64,000 nt of DNA from Candidatus Tisiphia endosymbiont of Nemotelus nigrinus (GCF_964026475.1 NZ_OZ032151.1:1178001-1242000); one strand, 5' to 3'; shown: positions 47,491 to 57,046, numbered from the stretch's first letter. The notes: generated by a model from the sequence alone, not told the origin. Made by a program: numbers and translations.

Positions 47491-48440
47491 GGGGTGTTTA
47501 GTCCCAGGATGTAGTGGTTAGGGTTAATAATAAATTTATTTGGATCAGATGTCCATGTTTTTATGATAAATTCATAAGGAGTTAAACCTTTAAGAGCTTT
47601 AAGTCTTTTTGCGAAATTGTAGGCATTGATAAAATCATATAAATGTTGTTTAAGTTGCTGATGATTGTCATAATAAAAACGTTTAACAGTTGCCTCTTTA
47701 ATAGTACGATTCATACGTTCTACCTGTCCATTAGTCCATGGATGATTAACTTTTGTTAGCCTGTGTTCAATATTGTATTCATAGCAAATACGATCAAAAA
47801 TATGCATCCAAGCATTCTTATCTACTGTTCTGTTAGTAAATTGAATACCATTATCTGTCAAAATAGTATGAATTTTATAAGGTATAGCTTTAATTAAATT
47901 ACGAAGAAATTGTGCTGTTTCTGTCTTGGTACATCTTGGTAAAAGTTCTACATACACAAACTTTGAAGTGCGATCAATAGCAACAAATAGATAGAGTTTA
48001 CCTTCTTCTGTTTTGACTTCAGCAATATCTATATGGAAATAACCAATTGGATAAAGTTTAAACTTCTTCTTGGTTTTGTTATTTCCTTTTACTTCCGGTA
48101 ACCTACTAACATTATGGCGTTGAAGAAGTCTATGTAAAGAAGATCTAGTAAGCTTGGGAATACTGACTTGTAAAGCATATAAGCAATCATCTAAAGATAA
48201 TAAAGTGTGTTTACGAAATGCTATACACATAGCTTCTTCTTCAGAAGTTAATACTGTAGAAGATGGTTCTTTGGGACCCATACAAGTATCTTGTAATGTA
48301 GTTCGTTTCTTCCACTTAGCAACTGTTTTAGGATTAATAGAATATTTTCTTGCTAAAGTCTTTAAGCTCTCTTGACTATTTTGGATTGCGAAACGTATTG
48401 CCTCTGTCGTTTTGGCACAGCCGTGTAATATTTGTCCCAT
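47475..48440 (-). CDS. IS481-family transposase
   Basis: 321 residues. An N-terminal HTH (ARKYSINPKTVAKWKKRT) precedes a second helical domain, then the rve integrase core with the DDE residues: D in GYFHIDIAEVKTEEGKLYLF, D in ILTDNGIQF, and E in WTNGQVERMNRTIKEATVKR. IS481-type length. The element contains no stop codon in this frame: the last residues (TPSSFC) and the stop are read from the interrupted TPR gene, so the protein end depends on the insertion site. The catalytic frame is intact and may be active. Confidence 0.93.
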   Translation of the reverse strand: MGQILHGCAKTTEAIRFAIQNSQESLKTLARKYSINPKTVAKWKKRTTLQDTCMGPKEPSSTVLTSEEEAMCIAFRKHTLLSLDDCLYALQVSIPKLTRSSLHRLLQRHNVSRLPEVKGNNKTKKKFKLYPIGYFHIDIAEVKTEEGKLYLFVAIDRTSKFVYVELLPRCTKTETAQFLRNLIKAIPYKIHTILTDNGIQFTNRTVDKNAWMHIFDRICYEYNIEHRLTKVNHPWTNGQVERMNRTIKEATVKRFYYDNHQQLKQHLYDFINAYNFAKRLKALKGLTPYEFIIKTWTSDPNKFIINPNHYILGLNTPSSFC

Positions 48441-48500
48441 AATTCCTCTCTTGATGGTAATTCTTTATAATATACAACATTACACCCTGGGACTAAACAT
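47491..48500 (-). mobile_element. IS481-family insertion sequence
   Basis: The ends are TGTTTAGTCCCAGG (from 47495) and its inverse CCTGGGACTAAACA (to 48499). The left flank is CTACTA at 47485-47490. The right flank, once the nested IS5 is removed, is again CTACTA (48501-48503 plus 49362-49364), a 6-bp target duplication. The terminal four bases at the left (GGGG) and one at the right (T) make the exact edges slightly uncertain. It interrupts the TPR gene. Confidence 0.85.
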
Positions 48501-48503
48501 CTA

Positions 48504-49359
48504 GGTTCTGTGAAGTTTTCTAACGAAGCCATATAAAAGCTCCAACAAATTGCAAAAAAGACAAGAAATCAGTAGCAGTTTTATCAAATCTCGAAAAAAT
48601 TCGTCTAAAATGTTTAATTTTACCAAAAAAACATTCGATCGAATGACGTTCTTTATAGATATGTTTATCGTACTCCCTTTGCTGTTTTCGGTTCTTTTTT
48701 GATGGAATAACAGCTATACAATTTTGCTCTTCAAGCTGCTCAATAAAAGCATTGCTATCATATGCCTTATCGGCAAGGAGCATAGTATTTTTAATATCTT
48801 TAACCAATGAGTTGGCTTGTGTAATGTCATGTCTTTGACCTGCAGTTAAAATAAACTTTAAAGGATTACCAAGAGCGTCAACTAAGGCATGGATTTTAGT
48901 AGTAAAACCTCCTTTACTACGCCCTAAAGCTTCTTGATCTTGGCTATCTTTTTTATAACCTGCTGAGCATGCATGGGCACGAACTATAGTAGCGTCAATC
49001 ATTGTTGATTCCATGTCAGGATTAGCTTGTACTTGCTCAAACAAATCGGTCCATATTCCTTTATTAGACCAAGTTTTAAACCTCATATGCACTGCTCGCC
49101 ATGAACCATAAACACTCGGTAACAACCGCCATTGGCATCCTGAACGTGTTATGTACCATATTGCTTCAATAAATCGTCTAAGCTTATCCTCATTTCTTGT
49201 TTTTATATCTTTTCTTTTTCTTAATATTTCAATAATTTGTTGCCATTCTCTGATTTTTATATGATAATTCATTCCGGTAGTGTTTTTGATTGTCTAAAAT
49301 AGAAAATACACTACCTCTCCTTCTTTTTAATTTATTTTTTTACAAAACTTCACAGAACC
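48504..49359 (-). mobile_element. IS5-family insertion sequence (copy 2, 856 bp), nested in the IS481 target duplication
   Basis: Same length, same ends (GGTTCTGTGAAG...CTTCACAGAACC) and same coding sequence as 20555-21410. TA duplication at 48502-48503 and 49360-49361. It sits three bases beyond the IS481 end, splitting that element's right CTACTA copy, so it arrived after IS481. Confidence 0.93.
48520..49272 (-). CDS. IS5-family transposase (intact, identical to copy 1)
   Basis: 250 residues with the same protein sequence as the 20571-21323 product, including the catalytic D (MIDATIVRAH), D (LLADKAYDSNAF) and E (ERHSIECFFGKIK). No differences are seen between the two, which points to very recent transposition within this genome. 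Confidence 0.95.
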   Translation of the reverse strand: MNYHIKIREWQQIIEILRKRKDIKTRNEDKLRRFIEAIWYITRSGCQWRLLPSVYGSWRAVHMRFKTWSNKGIWTDLFEQVQANPDMESTMIDATIVRAHACSAGYKKDSQDQEALGRSKGGFTTKIHALVDALGNPLKFILTAGQRHDITQANSLVKDIKNTMLLADKAYDSNAFIEQLEEQNCIAVIPSKKNRKQQREYDKHIYKERHSIECFFGKIKHFRRIFSRFDKTATDFLSFLQFVGAFIWLR

Positions 49360-49361
49360 TA

Positions 49362-49834
49362 CTATTAAGCCATCTTCTAGCACTTTAACTGCAACAAATT
49401 CTACTTCCACAGAGACTTCTACTTCTATGGCGGAAGCAAACACAACTCAAATGGAAACTAATCCTGCTCCATTTAAGGAGGAGGCTGTTCCTACATCAAC
49501 GCCACAAAACCAAAGCTCCTACTCAAGCCAAGGATGGATGAACACTAAATTGGGACAAACTATAGTTGGAAGTCTATCAGTATTGGTACTTGGGAGTACA
49601 CTTAAAGGCATTCATCATTGTTGGATGAAGACTCATCCTGAATCTCAAGGCGTTTTGAGTTATTTTAGAAGTAAGTGTTTTAGTAAACCAACAGAAGACT
49701 TAGAACAGAAAGATGAAAAGAGTTATCTTCCACTACTAACAATAACTGATAATGTTTTAAAGAATGATGATAGCGCAGTAGCCCCTATAGGGGAGAATCC
49801 AACAAATGTAGATACTAACACGTTAGAGCTTTAG
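49362..49834 (+). pseudogene. 3' part of the TPR gene: Thr/Ser linker, TM segment and conserved tail
   Basis: The frame is open from the IS5 border and continues the frame of 46539-47490. It encodes a Thr/Ser-rich linker (TIKPSSSTLTATNSTSTETS), then PTSTPQNQSSYSSQGWMNTK. A membrane segment follows (QTIVGSLSVLVLGSTLKGI), then IHHCWMKTHPESQGVLSYF and SKCFSKPTEDLEQKDEKSYL. This closely matches the last ~110 residues of the 50208 protein. An internal ATG at 49427 could start a 135-residue product, but no ribosome site is seen, so it is better read as a severed gene end. Confidence 0.85.
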
Positions 49835-49867
49835 ATGGTCTCCGTCTATTAGCGAGAATACGAGAGT

Positions 49868-50046
49868 GGTCGTGACAATCCATTTTTAATAACTATTTGG
49901 ATTGCTTCGTCATGCTTACGCACTCCTCGCAATGACTTTTGGGTAAAAGCCTTTCCGTCATTGCGAGACCACGTGAGTGGTTGTGGCAATCCAAGAAAGA
50001 TCATATTTGGATTGCTTCGTCGACCTACGGTCTCCCTCGCAATGAC
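49868..50046. repeat. Two GTCATTGCGAG-type repeats
   Basis: GGATTGCTTCGTCATGCTTA...CCTCGCAATGAC followed by GTCATTGCGAGACCACGTGA...GGATTGCTTCGTCGACC...CTCGCAATGACATAG. They lie between the severed TPR gene and the promoter block of the next paralogue. Confidence 0.8.
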
Positions 50047-50087
50047 ATAGTAATTAGTTATAAACCATCACTATGTTATTTTTTACC

Positions 50088-50207
50088 ATTTTGAAATTAA
50101 ATCTTGACTTCCATATAAAAAGCCTATTTTATCAATTTAGATAGTTTATGTTAACTATCTTGTTTAACTAAAAATTAATCAATACTTTAAAATAGGAAAC
50201 AATTTTT
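50088..50207 (+). promoter_or_regulatory. Promoter/operator block (copy 2) upstream of the intact paralogue
   Basis: TTGACT at 50104-50109, CCTATTTTATCAATTT, the palindrome GATAGTT-TATGTT-AACTATC at 50140-50159 (arms extended to seven bases), and AATAGGAAACAATTTTTATG at the start codon. Matches 46420-46538 with few changes. Confidence 0.7.
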
Positions 50208-51203
50208 ATGGCAAAAAATCGTAGACATGATAAACAAAAAGATTTACAGATAAACCCTTATCTTGACGAATTTGGTTTTTTTACCTCTTTGTATGATCTT
50301 CATAAAGAAGAATTATTAGATTTAGATAAAAATCATCAACGGCTTTTCGTAGAAGCAACTCTAAAAGTATACGACAAAGATTTGCTTAATGATACAGAAC
50401 GCATTGTAGCTAAAGATCTTGAACTAATCAATGAGGAATCTTCTCATACAAATGGTGCTAATATTTTTTCATATATTCCTAAGACGGTTGTTTTCCTTAC
50501 TGTTTTAGGTGCAGCAATGGAAGTTGCTAATGCACACTCTGTGCCTAATGCTCAGGGAAATTCTGTAGGTAACTCTGAAAAAGGGTGGGTGCGTTCGGGC
50601 TTTAAGCCTTATCCTTATGGAGATAAAGATAAAGCTAATCCTACTACTACCAGTACATCTTCTACTACTGTAATTGATGGAACTTCTACTACTGCAAAAA
50701 ATTCTACTCCTACGGTAGAAAAAACTGCTACCAATGCATCTTCTACTACTGGAATTGACGATACCACTGTTCATACAGAAGATTCTACCATTTCTACAAC
50801 GGACGCTAGTATTATGCTGAAAGATGAAGATATTGCTAATTACTCAGGAGTTCATGAGCAAGATGATCCTACATCAACGCCACAAAACCAAAGCTCCTCC
50901 TCAAACCAAGGATGGATGGACACTAAACCTGGACAAGGTATAGTTGGAACCTTAGCTTCTGTATTGGGATTTGGGGTTATGCTTAAACTCATTCATCATT
51001 GTTGGATGAAGACTCATCCTGAAGCTCAAGGCATTGTGAATTATTTTAAGAATAAGTGTTTTAGTAAACCAACAGAAGACTTAAAACAGAAAGATGCAAT
51101 GAGTTGTTTTCCACTATCAACAGTAACTGCTGTGGTGCAAGAGGGTCATGATAACACAGTATGCATTATGGGAGATGATTTAAATGATGTAACAAATGTA
51201 TAA
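50208..51203 (+). CDS. Modular Thr/Ser-rich membrane protein with conserved C-terminal tail
   Basis: 331 residues. Residues 1-85 are charged and soluble (KNRRHDKQKDLQINPYLDEF). A hydrophobic segment lies at about 87-108 (YIPKTVVFLTVLGAAMEVAN) and may be an internal signal or TM helix. Residues about 145-200 are Thr/Ser-rich (DKANPTTTSTSSTTVIDGTS). TM 2 is at about 245-264 (GIVGTLASVLGFGVMLKLI), followed by a 64-residue tail (HHCWMKTHPEAQGIVNYF, KCFSKPTEDLKQKD). From PTSTPQNQSS to the KQKD region it is nearly identical to the 3' part of the IS-cut gene. No known family is recognised. Shared promoter and tail with a different N-terminal module suggest a modular secreted or surface protein. Confidence 0.75.
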   Translation: MAKNRRHDKQKDLQINPYLDEFGFFTSLYDLHKEELLDLDKNHQRLFVEATLKVYDKDLLNDTERIVAKDLELINEESSHTNGANIFSYIPKTVVFLTVLGAAMEVANAHSVPNAQGNSVGNSEKGWVRSGFKPYPYGDKDKANPTTTSTSSTTVIDGTSTTAKNSTPTVEKTATNASSTTGIDDTTVHTEDSTISTTDASIMLKDEDIANYSGVHEQDDPTSTPQNQSSSSNQGWMDTKPGQGIVGTLASVLGFGVMLKLIHHCWMKTHPEAQGIVNYFKNKCFSKPTEDLKQKDAMSCFPLSTVTAVVQEGHDNTVCIMGDDLNDVTNV

Positions 51204-51257
51204 GTTGCAAAGAAATAGAAATACTGTAAAGTAAGCAAAGATATAGCTAATCTAATA

Positions 51258-51352
51258 AACGTGGATTGCCACGGCCACTACGCGATCTCGCTAATTATAG
51301 ACGAATAAGTCATTGCGAAAAGACGTAGACGACGTAGCAATCCATAAACAAC
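51258..51352. repeat. GTCATTGCGAG-type repeat, diverged
   Basis: GTGGATTGCCACGGCCACTA...CTCGCTAATTATAG and AGTCATTGCGAAAAGACGTA...GTAGCAATCCA, followed by GGGTTAGCTAT at 51378. Fills the gap before ccmA. Confidence 0.75.
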
Positions 51353-51415
51353 CCAAAATTGGTAGGCTAAAATTTGGGGTTAGCTATCAATTATTTAGAT
51401 CATTCAAATATATAA

Positions 51416-52015
51416 ATGCTGTCATTTGAACATGTCACTCTTATTATAGACCAAAAAAGTATCTTCACTAATATCAGCGTGACTTTTTTACCATCATCTA
51501 TAATTTATTTGCAAGGAGCCAATGGTTGCGGAAAAACTTCATTACTCAGAATTGTTGCTAATATCCAGAACCCAACGAGTGGCAATGTTTTTTATAGGTC
51601 ATTGAACTGCAAATATTTTAAAAAACCTTATTGTAATTATATTGGGCATAATCTTGGGTTAAAATCTCAAATAACTGTATTAGAACATTTAAAATTCTGG
51701 TCTACAATTTATGACTCCCCTGAAACACTAGAATCTTCAATATACTATTTCAAGTTATATAATATTTTGCATGAAAAATGTTACAGGCTTTCTGCTGGCA
51801 ACCAAAAAAAGGTTGCCTTAGCCAAGCTCATTGCTTGCCAATCAAACTTATGGTTATTAGATGAAGTAGAAGCAAACCTAGATCAAGAAAACAAAGAGTT
51901 ACTATATAATTTGATTATTTCAAAAGCAAATAACGGTGGGATTATTTTGCTTACCTCTCACTCCAATATAGATATTAAGTCAGCACAAATAATCAATCTT
52001 GAGGATTATAGATAG
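51416..52015 (+). CDS. ccmA: Heme exporter ATP-binding protein CcmA
   Basis: 199 residues, the usual short CcmA length. Walker A is GANGCGKTS, the signature LSAGNQKKVALAKL, and Walker B LWLLDEVEANLD. CcmA powers the CcmABCD complex that releases heme-loaded CcmE for cytochrome c maturation. The signature LSAGNQKKVALA and the N-terminal SFEHVTLIIDQKSIFTNIS fit CcmA better than other small ABC ATPases. It is separated from other ccm genes and converges on secA, with five bases between the stop codons. Confidence 0.88.
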   Translation: MLSFEHVTLIIDQKSIFTNISVTFLPSSIIYLQGANGCGKTSLLRIVANIQNPTSGNVFYRSLNCKYFKKPYCNYIGHNLGLKSQITVLEHLKFWSTIYDSPETLESSIYYFKLYNILHEKCYRLSAGNQKKVALAKLIACQSNLWLLDEVEANLDQENKELLYNLIISKANNGGIILLTSHSNIDIKSAQIINLEDYR

Positions 52016-52020
52016 GTGAG

Positions 52021-54753
52021 TCACTCATTACTTCCATGACAATATTTATATTTCTTATCGGAACCACAAGGGCATAATTCGTTTCTAGCCACTTTTCCCC
52101 AACTTGATGGATCTGATTGTATTCTATCTTGTGGATTAACTTGAGTTTTAATGGGTTTGAGCTGAGTTTCAATACTAACCCCAGCATTATATTTACTAAA
52201 AGCGGGGTCTTCCCTAGTTTCTCGCATGGTCTTTTGCAGTGTTTTATTTGCCAAAGACATCGATTCTTTTCTAATGTGGCTAGTATCCATATGAAGATGA
52301 CAAACTTTCTGAATAAATAGCTCCTTCAAATTATTAAGCATTTGTTCAAATAAATTGAATGCCTCTCTTTTATACTCGTTAAGTGGATCCTTTTGAGCAT
52401 AAGCCCTTAGTGATATACCTTGTCGCAAATGATCTAAATTATGTAAATGATCTTTCCATACTTGATCTAAAGTTGTTAGTAAAATATACTTAATTGCATC
52501 ATTCATCAAGTCAACGCTATATGCTTCATTTTTCGCACGGTATAGGTCATTTACCATTTGAACAACATTAGATGTCACCTCTATCTCGGTAACATTAGCC
52601 TTTGTTATAGATTCTTGATCTAGTTTTACAGCAAAAATACGCTGCAATTCTCCTGTTAGAGCGTTTACATCCCAGTCTTCCCTATAAGAACCAGGTGGAA
52701 TGAAAGTCAATACCACTTTTTCTACCAATTCTTTTGTCATGTTATCTAAAAAATCATGGACAGATTTTGATTCAATGATATCAGTACGTTGCTCATAAAA
52801 TATCTTACGTTGATCATTCATAACATCATCAAAACGTAATAAATTTTTACGTATCTCGTAATTATGGCCTTCAACTTTCTGCTGAGCTTTTTCAAGCGAA
52901 CGACTAATCATAGGGTGATGAATTGCTTCACCATCTTTTAGCCCTAGCGTTCTTAGGACTCCAGAAATACGATCTGAAGCAAAAATACGCATAAGATCAT
53001 CTTCTAGAGATAAGAAAAATTTTGTATTACCTGGATCACCTTGTCTACCAGCCCTTCCTCGCAACTGGTTGTCTATTCTACGACTCTCATGTCTTTCGGT
53101 ACCTATAACAAATAACCCCCCAGCCTCTATTACCCGTTGCTTCTCTTCGGATATTTGTTCCTTTATTTTGACCACTTCTAATTGATACTGTTCTTCAGGT
53201 AGATTTTGCAGAGAAAGTTGTTCTATTAGCATTTCCGGGTTACCACCAAGCATAATATCTGTACCACGACCTGCCATATTTGTGGCAATAGTCACAGCTT
53301 TAAATCGTCCAGCCTGAGCTATAATAAATGCTTCCTGCTGATGAAATTTTGCGTTTAAAACATTATGTGTTATTTTATTTTTGGTAAGTAACTTAGAAAT
53401 TTCTTCAGACTTCTCTATACTAACCGTTCCAACCAAAACAGGTTGACCACGATCATAACATTCTTGTATTAATTTTATAATAGCTTGATATTTATCGTGT
53501 TTATTGCCGTAAATCTCATCATCATAATCAACCCTAGTGATTGGATTATGAGTAGGAACAGCCAGCACATCAAGATTATATATGTCCTTTAACTCTGTAG
53601 CTTCAGTCATTGCTGTACCAGTCATGCCGGATAATTTGGGATAATTCCTGAAATAATTTTGAAAGGTAATAGAAGCTAAAGTTTGATTCTCATTTTGAAT
53701 TTGAACATGCTCTTTTGCTTCTAGCGCTTGGTGTAACCCTTCAGAATATCGCCTACCTTCCATAACACGTCCAGTAAATTCATCAATAATCATCACCTTT
53801 CCATCACGCACTAAATAATCAACATCACGATTGAATAGAATATGTGCTCTTAATGATTGATTGACATAATGAACCAAACTTAAATTCTCAAAATCATAAA
53901 GGCTTGAACCTTTCTCAATAAGACTATTGGTCACAAGCATTGATTCTACATGAGTTATACCATCCTCAGTAAGATTAACCGTTCGCAATTTCTCATCTTT
54001 TTCGTAATCTTCATCTTTAAACTGACGAACTAATTTATCAATTTTAGCGTATAAATCCGAGCGATCATCTACTGGACCTGATATAATTAGTGGTGTTCTT
54101 GCTTCATCAATTAAAATTGAGTCAACTTCATCAATAATAGCGAATTTAAAGGGACGAAGTACCTTAGCATCTTCACTATATTTCATGTTATCTCTAAGAA
54201 AATCAAATCCAAGCTCGTTATTAGTTGCATGAGTAATATCTGCTCTATAGGCATTATGTCTTTCTTTGTCACTAATATTAGCAAAGATACATCCAACAGA
54301 TAATCCTAAAAAATTATAGATTTTTCCCATCCACTCAGCATCACGTTTTGCTAAATAATCATTTACCGTAACAACATGTACTCCCTCACCAGTAAGAGCA
54401 TTCAAATATGCAGGTAATGTGGCAACTAAAGTTTTTCCTTCTCCTGTACGCATTTCAGTAATCATACCACGGTGCAATATCAATCCACCAATTAGCTGAA
54501 CATCAAAATGCCTCATCCCATAGACTCTTTTTGCAGCTTCCCGTACAACAGCAAAAGCTTCATAAGTTAAGTCATCTAATGATTCACCATCTTTTAATCT
54601 TTGCCTAAATTGCTCTGTTTTATTTCTCAACTCATCATCAGAAAGCTTTTGTACTGATGGTTCAAGCAAATTAATTTTTTCAATTTCTAATAATAGTTTT
54701 TTGATATTTCTATCGTTTGCTGTGCCGAATAATTTTTTAAGTAAAGAAAACAT
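52021..54753 (-). CDS. secA: Preprotein translocase ATPase SecA
   Basis: 910 residues, full length. The motor drives preproteins through SecYEG. Walker A is in [16 protein letters not shown], Walker B/DEAD in [20 protein letters not shown]. Also present are the preprotein cross-linking domain, motif [38 protein letters not shown] and the C-terminal zinc site [14 protein letters not shown], which contacts SecB. AGGA six bases before the ATG supports the start. Divergent from the parvulin gene, with about 190 bases between them. Confidence 0.98.
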   Translation of the reverse strand: MFSLLKKLFGTANDRNIKKLLLEIEKINLLEPSVQKLSDDELRNKTEQFRQRLKDGESLDDLTYEAFAVVREAAKRVYGMRHFDVQLIGGLILHRGMITEMRTGEGKTLVATLPAYLNALTGEGVHVVTVNDYLAKRDAEWMGKIYNFLGLSVGCIFANISDKERHNAYRADITHATNNELGFDFLRDNMKYSEDAKVLRPFKFAIIDEVDSILIDEARTPLIISGPVDDRSDLYAKIDKLVRQFKDEDYEKDEKLRTVNLTEDGITHVESMLVTNSLIEKGSSLYDFENLSLVHYVNQSLRAHILFNRDVDYLVRDGKVMIIDEFTGRVMEGRRYSEGLHQALEAKEHVQIQNENQTLASITFQNYFRNYPKLSGMTGTAMTEATELKDIYNLDVLAVPTHNPITRVDYDDEIYGNKHDKYQAIIKLIQECYDRGQPVLVGTVSIEKSEEISKLLTKNKITHNVLNAKFHQQEAFIIAQAGRFKAVTIATNMAGRGTDIMLGGNPEMLIEQLSLQNLPEEQYQLEVVKIKEQISEEKQRVIEAGGLFVIGTERHESRRIDNQLRGRAGRQGDPGNTKFFLSLEDDLMRIFASDRISGVLRTLGLKDGEAIHHPMISRSLEKAQQKVEGHNYEIRKNLLRFDDVMNDQRKIFYEQRTDIIESKSVHDFLDNMTKELVEKVVLTFIPPGSYREDWDVNALTGELQRIFAVKLDQESITKANVTEIEVTSNVVQMVNDLYRAKNEAYSVDLMNDAIKYILLTTLDQVWKDHLHNLDHLRQGISLRAYAQKDPLNEYKREAFNLFEQMLNNLKELFIQKVCHLHMDTSHIRKESMSLANKTLQKTMRETREDPAFSKYNAGVSIETQLKPIKTQVNPQDRIQSDPSSWGKVARNELCPCGSDKKYKYCHGSNE

Positions 54754-54942
54754 TTATATCCTAGATTCTGTAAATAACTTTGTAAAAATGATACCTGTAT
54801 AAAAATGGTATCTTATAAAAGAATATATTGTAAAATATGATATTTTATAATATTTATCAAACAAATTTGTAAATAGCTGTTGACGTCAGGTGGTTATCAT
54901 TATAAAATCTAACAATCAATAATAAATATAAATGGATAACAA

Positions 54943-55821
54943 ATGAAAAGAATATCTATAGCTTTTTTATCTGCTAGCTTACTTGCGAGTAGTGCCTTTG
55001 CTGACGAAGATAAAATTGTTGCTACCTATAAAGGTGGTGAAGTAAGAGAATCGCAGGTTATGCAACAATTTCAACCTTCTTTAGATACCCAACCAAGTGC
55101 TAAAGGTAAGAAGTTTGGTGATCTCAATGCAAATATACAAGAAATGTTAGTTCGTGGTTATATCGATACAAAATTGCTTGAGCAAGCCGCTAAAGACTCT
55201 AATATTGAATCTTCAAAAGAATTCCAAGATAAGTTGAATATAGCGAAAAACCAAATGATTCAGCAAGAATTGATGGAGCGTTATGTAAAATCTCATGTTG
55301 ATGAGAAAATGATTAATGCTGAATATGATAAATTAGTTGCTAGCTTAAAAGGAAAAGAAGAGGTAAAAGTAAGCCATATTTTGGTTGCAACTGAAAAAGA
55401 AGCAGCAGATATACAAAATAGGCTTAAAAAAGGGGGGAAATTTGCTAAGCTTGCTAAAGATTTCTCACAAGATGAAGGATCTAAGGGAAATGGTGGAGAG
55501 ATAGGCTATATCACTTCTGGGCAGTTAGTGCCTGAATTTGAAAATAAAGCATTATCAATGAAAGTAAATGAAATCTCTTCTCCGGTTAAAACCCAGTTTG
55601 GTTGGCATATAATTACTGTACTTGATAAAAGACCTGCACAGATACCTCCTAAAGAAGAAGCAATTGCCAATATCACCAATAAGCTTAGTAGGGAGGTTAT
55701 ACTAAAGTATGTTGCTGATCTTGAGAGTAAAGCTGATGTCAAAATAATGTTACCACAGATAACAGATGAGACTAATAAGGAAGTTAGTAAAAAAGAACCT
55801 AGTAGGAAACCTGGACAATAA
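54943..55821 (+). CDS. Periplasmic parvulin-type peptidyl-prolyl isomerase
   Basis: 292 residues with a signal peptide (MKRISIAFLSASLLASSAFA). A helical chaperone-like N-terminal part (about 25-140) is followed by a PpiC rotamase domain at about 143-235: VKVSHILVATEKEAADIQNR, DEGSKGNGGEIGYI, PEFENKALSM and KTQFGWHIITVLDKRPAQ. Such proteins (rickettsial Plp, PrsA/SurA-like) help fold exported and outer-membrane proteins. Its location divergent from secA fits a role in protein export. Confidence 0.92.
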   Translation: MKRISIAFLSASLLASSAFADEDKIVATYKGGEVRESQVMQQFQPSLDTQPSAKGKKFGDLNANIQEMLVRGYIDTKLLEQAAKDSNIESSKEFQDKLNIAKNQMIQQELMERYVKSHVDEKMINAEYDKLVASLKGKEEVKVSHILVATEKEAADIQNRLKKGGKFAKLAKDFSQDEGSKGNGGEIGYITSGQLVPEFENKALSMKVNEISSPVKTQFGWHIITVLDKRPAQIPPKEEAIANITNKLSREVILKYVADLESKADVKIMLPQITDETNKEVSKKEPSRKPGQ

Positions 55822-55892
55822 TAGGGAGCTATATTTAAGATTATAAGGACAAAGTTGTTTTATTTATAGAAACCTTTACAAAGCCTAAAATA

Positions 55893-55992
55893 AGACGTCA
55901 TTGCGAGGAAGATAGTAGGTCGAGAGGCGATTCATAGATTAGCATAATCTTGGATGGATTGCTTCGTCGCTGCCTAAATAGTTCCTCGCTAG
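55893..55992. repeat. GTCATTGCGAG-type repeat
   Basis: CGTCATTGCGAGGAAGATAG...GGATGGATTGCTTCGTCGCT...AGTTCCTCGCTAGTAGACG. Confidence 0.75.
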
Positions 55993-56019
55993 TAGACGTT
56001 ATAGCTTGTTATGGGTAAA

Positions 56020-56149
56020 TATATTCTTCTGCTTTGGAGAATTAGTTCCGCAAAACTTCGGGGCATTTGTGTGTTCACGTACTTCATGTACGTTTCGCTT
56101 ACTCACCCCTTGTTTTACACTCCAACTCTCCAAATCATTTGAGTATATT
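56020..56149. repeat. Intergenic copy of the acnA palindromic element (~130 bp)
   Basis: TATATTCTTCTGCTTTGGAG at the left, the internal GTGTTCACGTACTTCATGTACG, CTCACCCCTTGTTTTACACT and CTCTCCAAATCATTTGAGTA at the right: the same order and strand as 43331-43459. It is followed by CGGATTAGCTATAG, 20 bases before tRNA-Phe. Confidence 0.85.
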
Positions 56150-56174
56150 AGTCGGATTAGCTATAGACTCGTAT

Positions 56175-56250
56175 GGCCAGATAGCTCAGTTGGTAGAGCA
56201 AAGGATTGAAGATCCTTGTGTCGCTGGTTCGATTCCAGCTCTGGCCACCA
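56175..56250 (+). tRNA. tRNA-Phe (GAA)
   Basis: 76 bases with encoded CCA. Acceptor GGCCAGA pairs with TCTGGCC; D arm GCTC...GAGC; anticodon arm AGGAT-TGAAGA-TCCT with GAA in the loop; T arm GCTGG-TTCGATT-CCAGC. All arms pair. Confidence 0.97.
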
Positions 56251-56476
56251 TTTCTACAATACAATATTTCATAATATTATCTTGTGTTGAAAAATTGTAT
56301 TGATAACTACTTATTAGGTATTCATGTACATACCCAGGCCTAACCTGAACGCTCTGTACGTTCACATGGATGATATAAAATAGGAGTGCTTTATCAGCAC
56401 TAAAGCGTATCCTTGCAATGGATGCCAGGCTATTTTTCCTATAACTTTTAAACGCAATGCGTAAGGTGTGTTAATT

Positions 56477-57034
56477 ATGAAACTGCATGTTTGTTATAAT
56501 GAAAAAAATAATGCTGCTACATTAACAGTAAATGATAAGGTTTATAAATGTAATATAGGCAAGAAGGGAGTAATAAATAGTCAATATAAAGTAGAAGGGG
56601 ATTGTAAGACGCCTACTGGGACCTATAAAATACTCGAAGCATATTATAGAGAAGATCGACTACCTAAAAATATTGTAGAACAAATTAATACACCTAAAAA
56701 AATCATACAAGAAGGCAGTGTATGGGCTGATGATCCTAATTATCCTGACACATATAATACATATAGAGAAAAAAATGATTATCCTAATGGACAGCCTCCT
56801 TTTAGTGTCGAATCTTTAATGCGTGAAGATAACTTATACGATTTACTATATGAGATAAATCATAATGCAGATAGGACTCCAGGCTTAGGAAGCGCTATAT
56901 TTCTCCATATTGGTGAAAAACCTACAGCTGGATGTATTGCCCTAAATGAGAGAGACTTATTCGAACTTGTTCCTCAAATTACAACTGATACAGAAATGTC
57001 TGTCGATATTATAGGATATCAAGCTATGGTTTAA
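56477..57034 (+). CDS. L,D-transpeptidase-like (YkuD/ErfK) protein, apparently without signal peptide
   Basis: 185 residues from ATG 56477 (AAGG about ten bases upstream; a GTG at 56468 is also in frame). The YkuD-type core is seen: CKTPTGTYKILEAYYRED near residue 45-60, SVWADDPNYPDTYNT, and the catalytic region GSAIFLHIGEKPTAGCIALN with His, Gly-Cys and a following acidic stretch. Such enzymes make 3-3 peptide cross-links in peptidoglycan or attach proteins to it. No N-terminal membrane or signal segment is evident, which is unusual for a periplasmic enzyme. It lies beside the LRR gene, so a secreted or effector-like role cannot be excluded. Confidence 0.75.
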   Translation: MKLHVCYNEKNNAATLTVNDKVYKCNIGKKGVINSQYKVEGDCKTPTGTYKILEAYYREDRLPKNIVEQINTPKKIIQEGSVWADDPNYPDTYNTYREKNDYPNGQPPFSVESLMREDNLYDLLYEINHNADRTPGLGSAIFLHIGEKPTAGCIALNERDLFELVPQITTDTEMSVDIIGYQAMV

Positions 57035-57046
57035 GAGATGTAAGCC

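Noticed and set aside
56006..56303. Two overlapping plus-strand frames
   Set aside because: They run through the acnA-type repeat and tRNA-Phe and cannot be genes.
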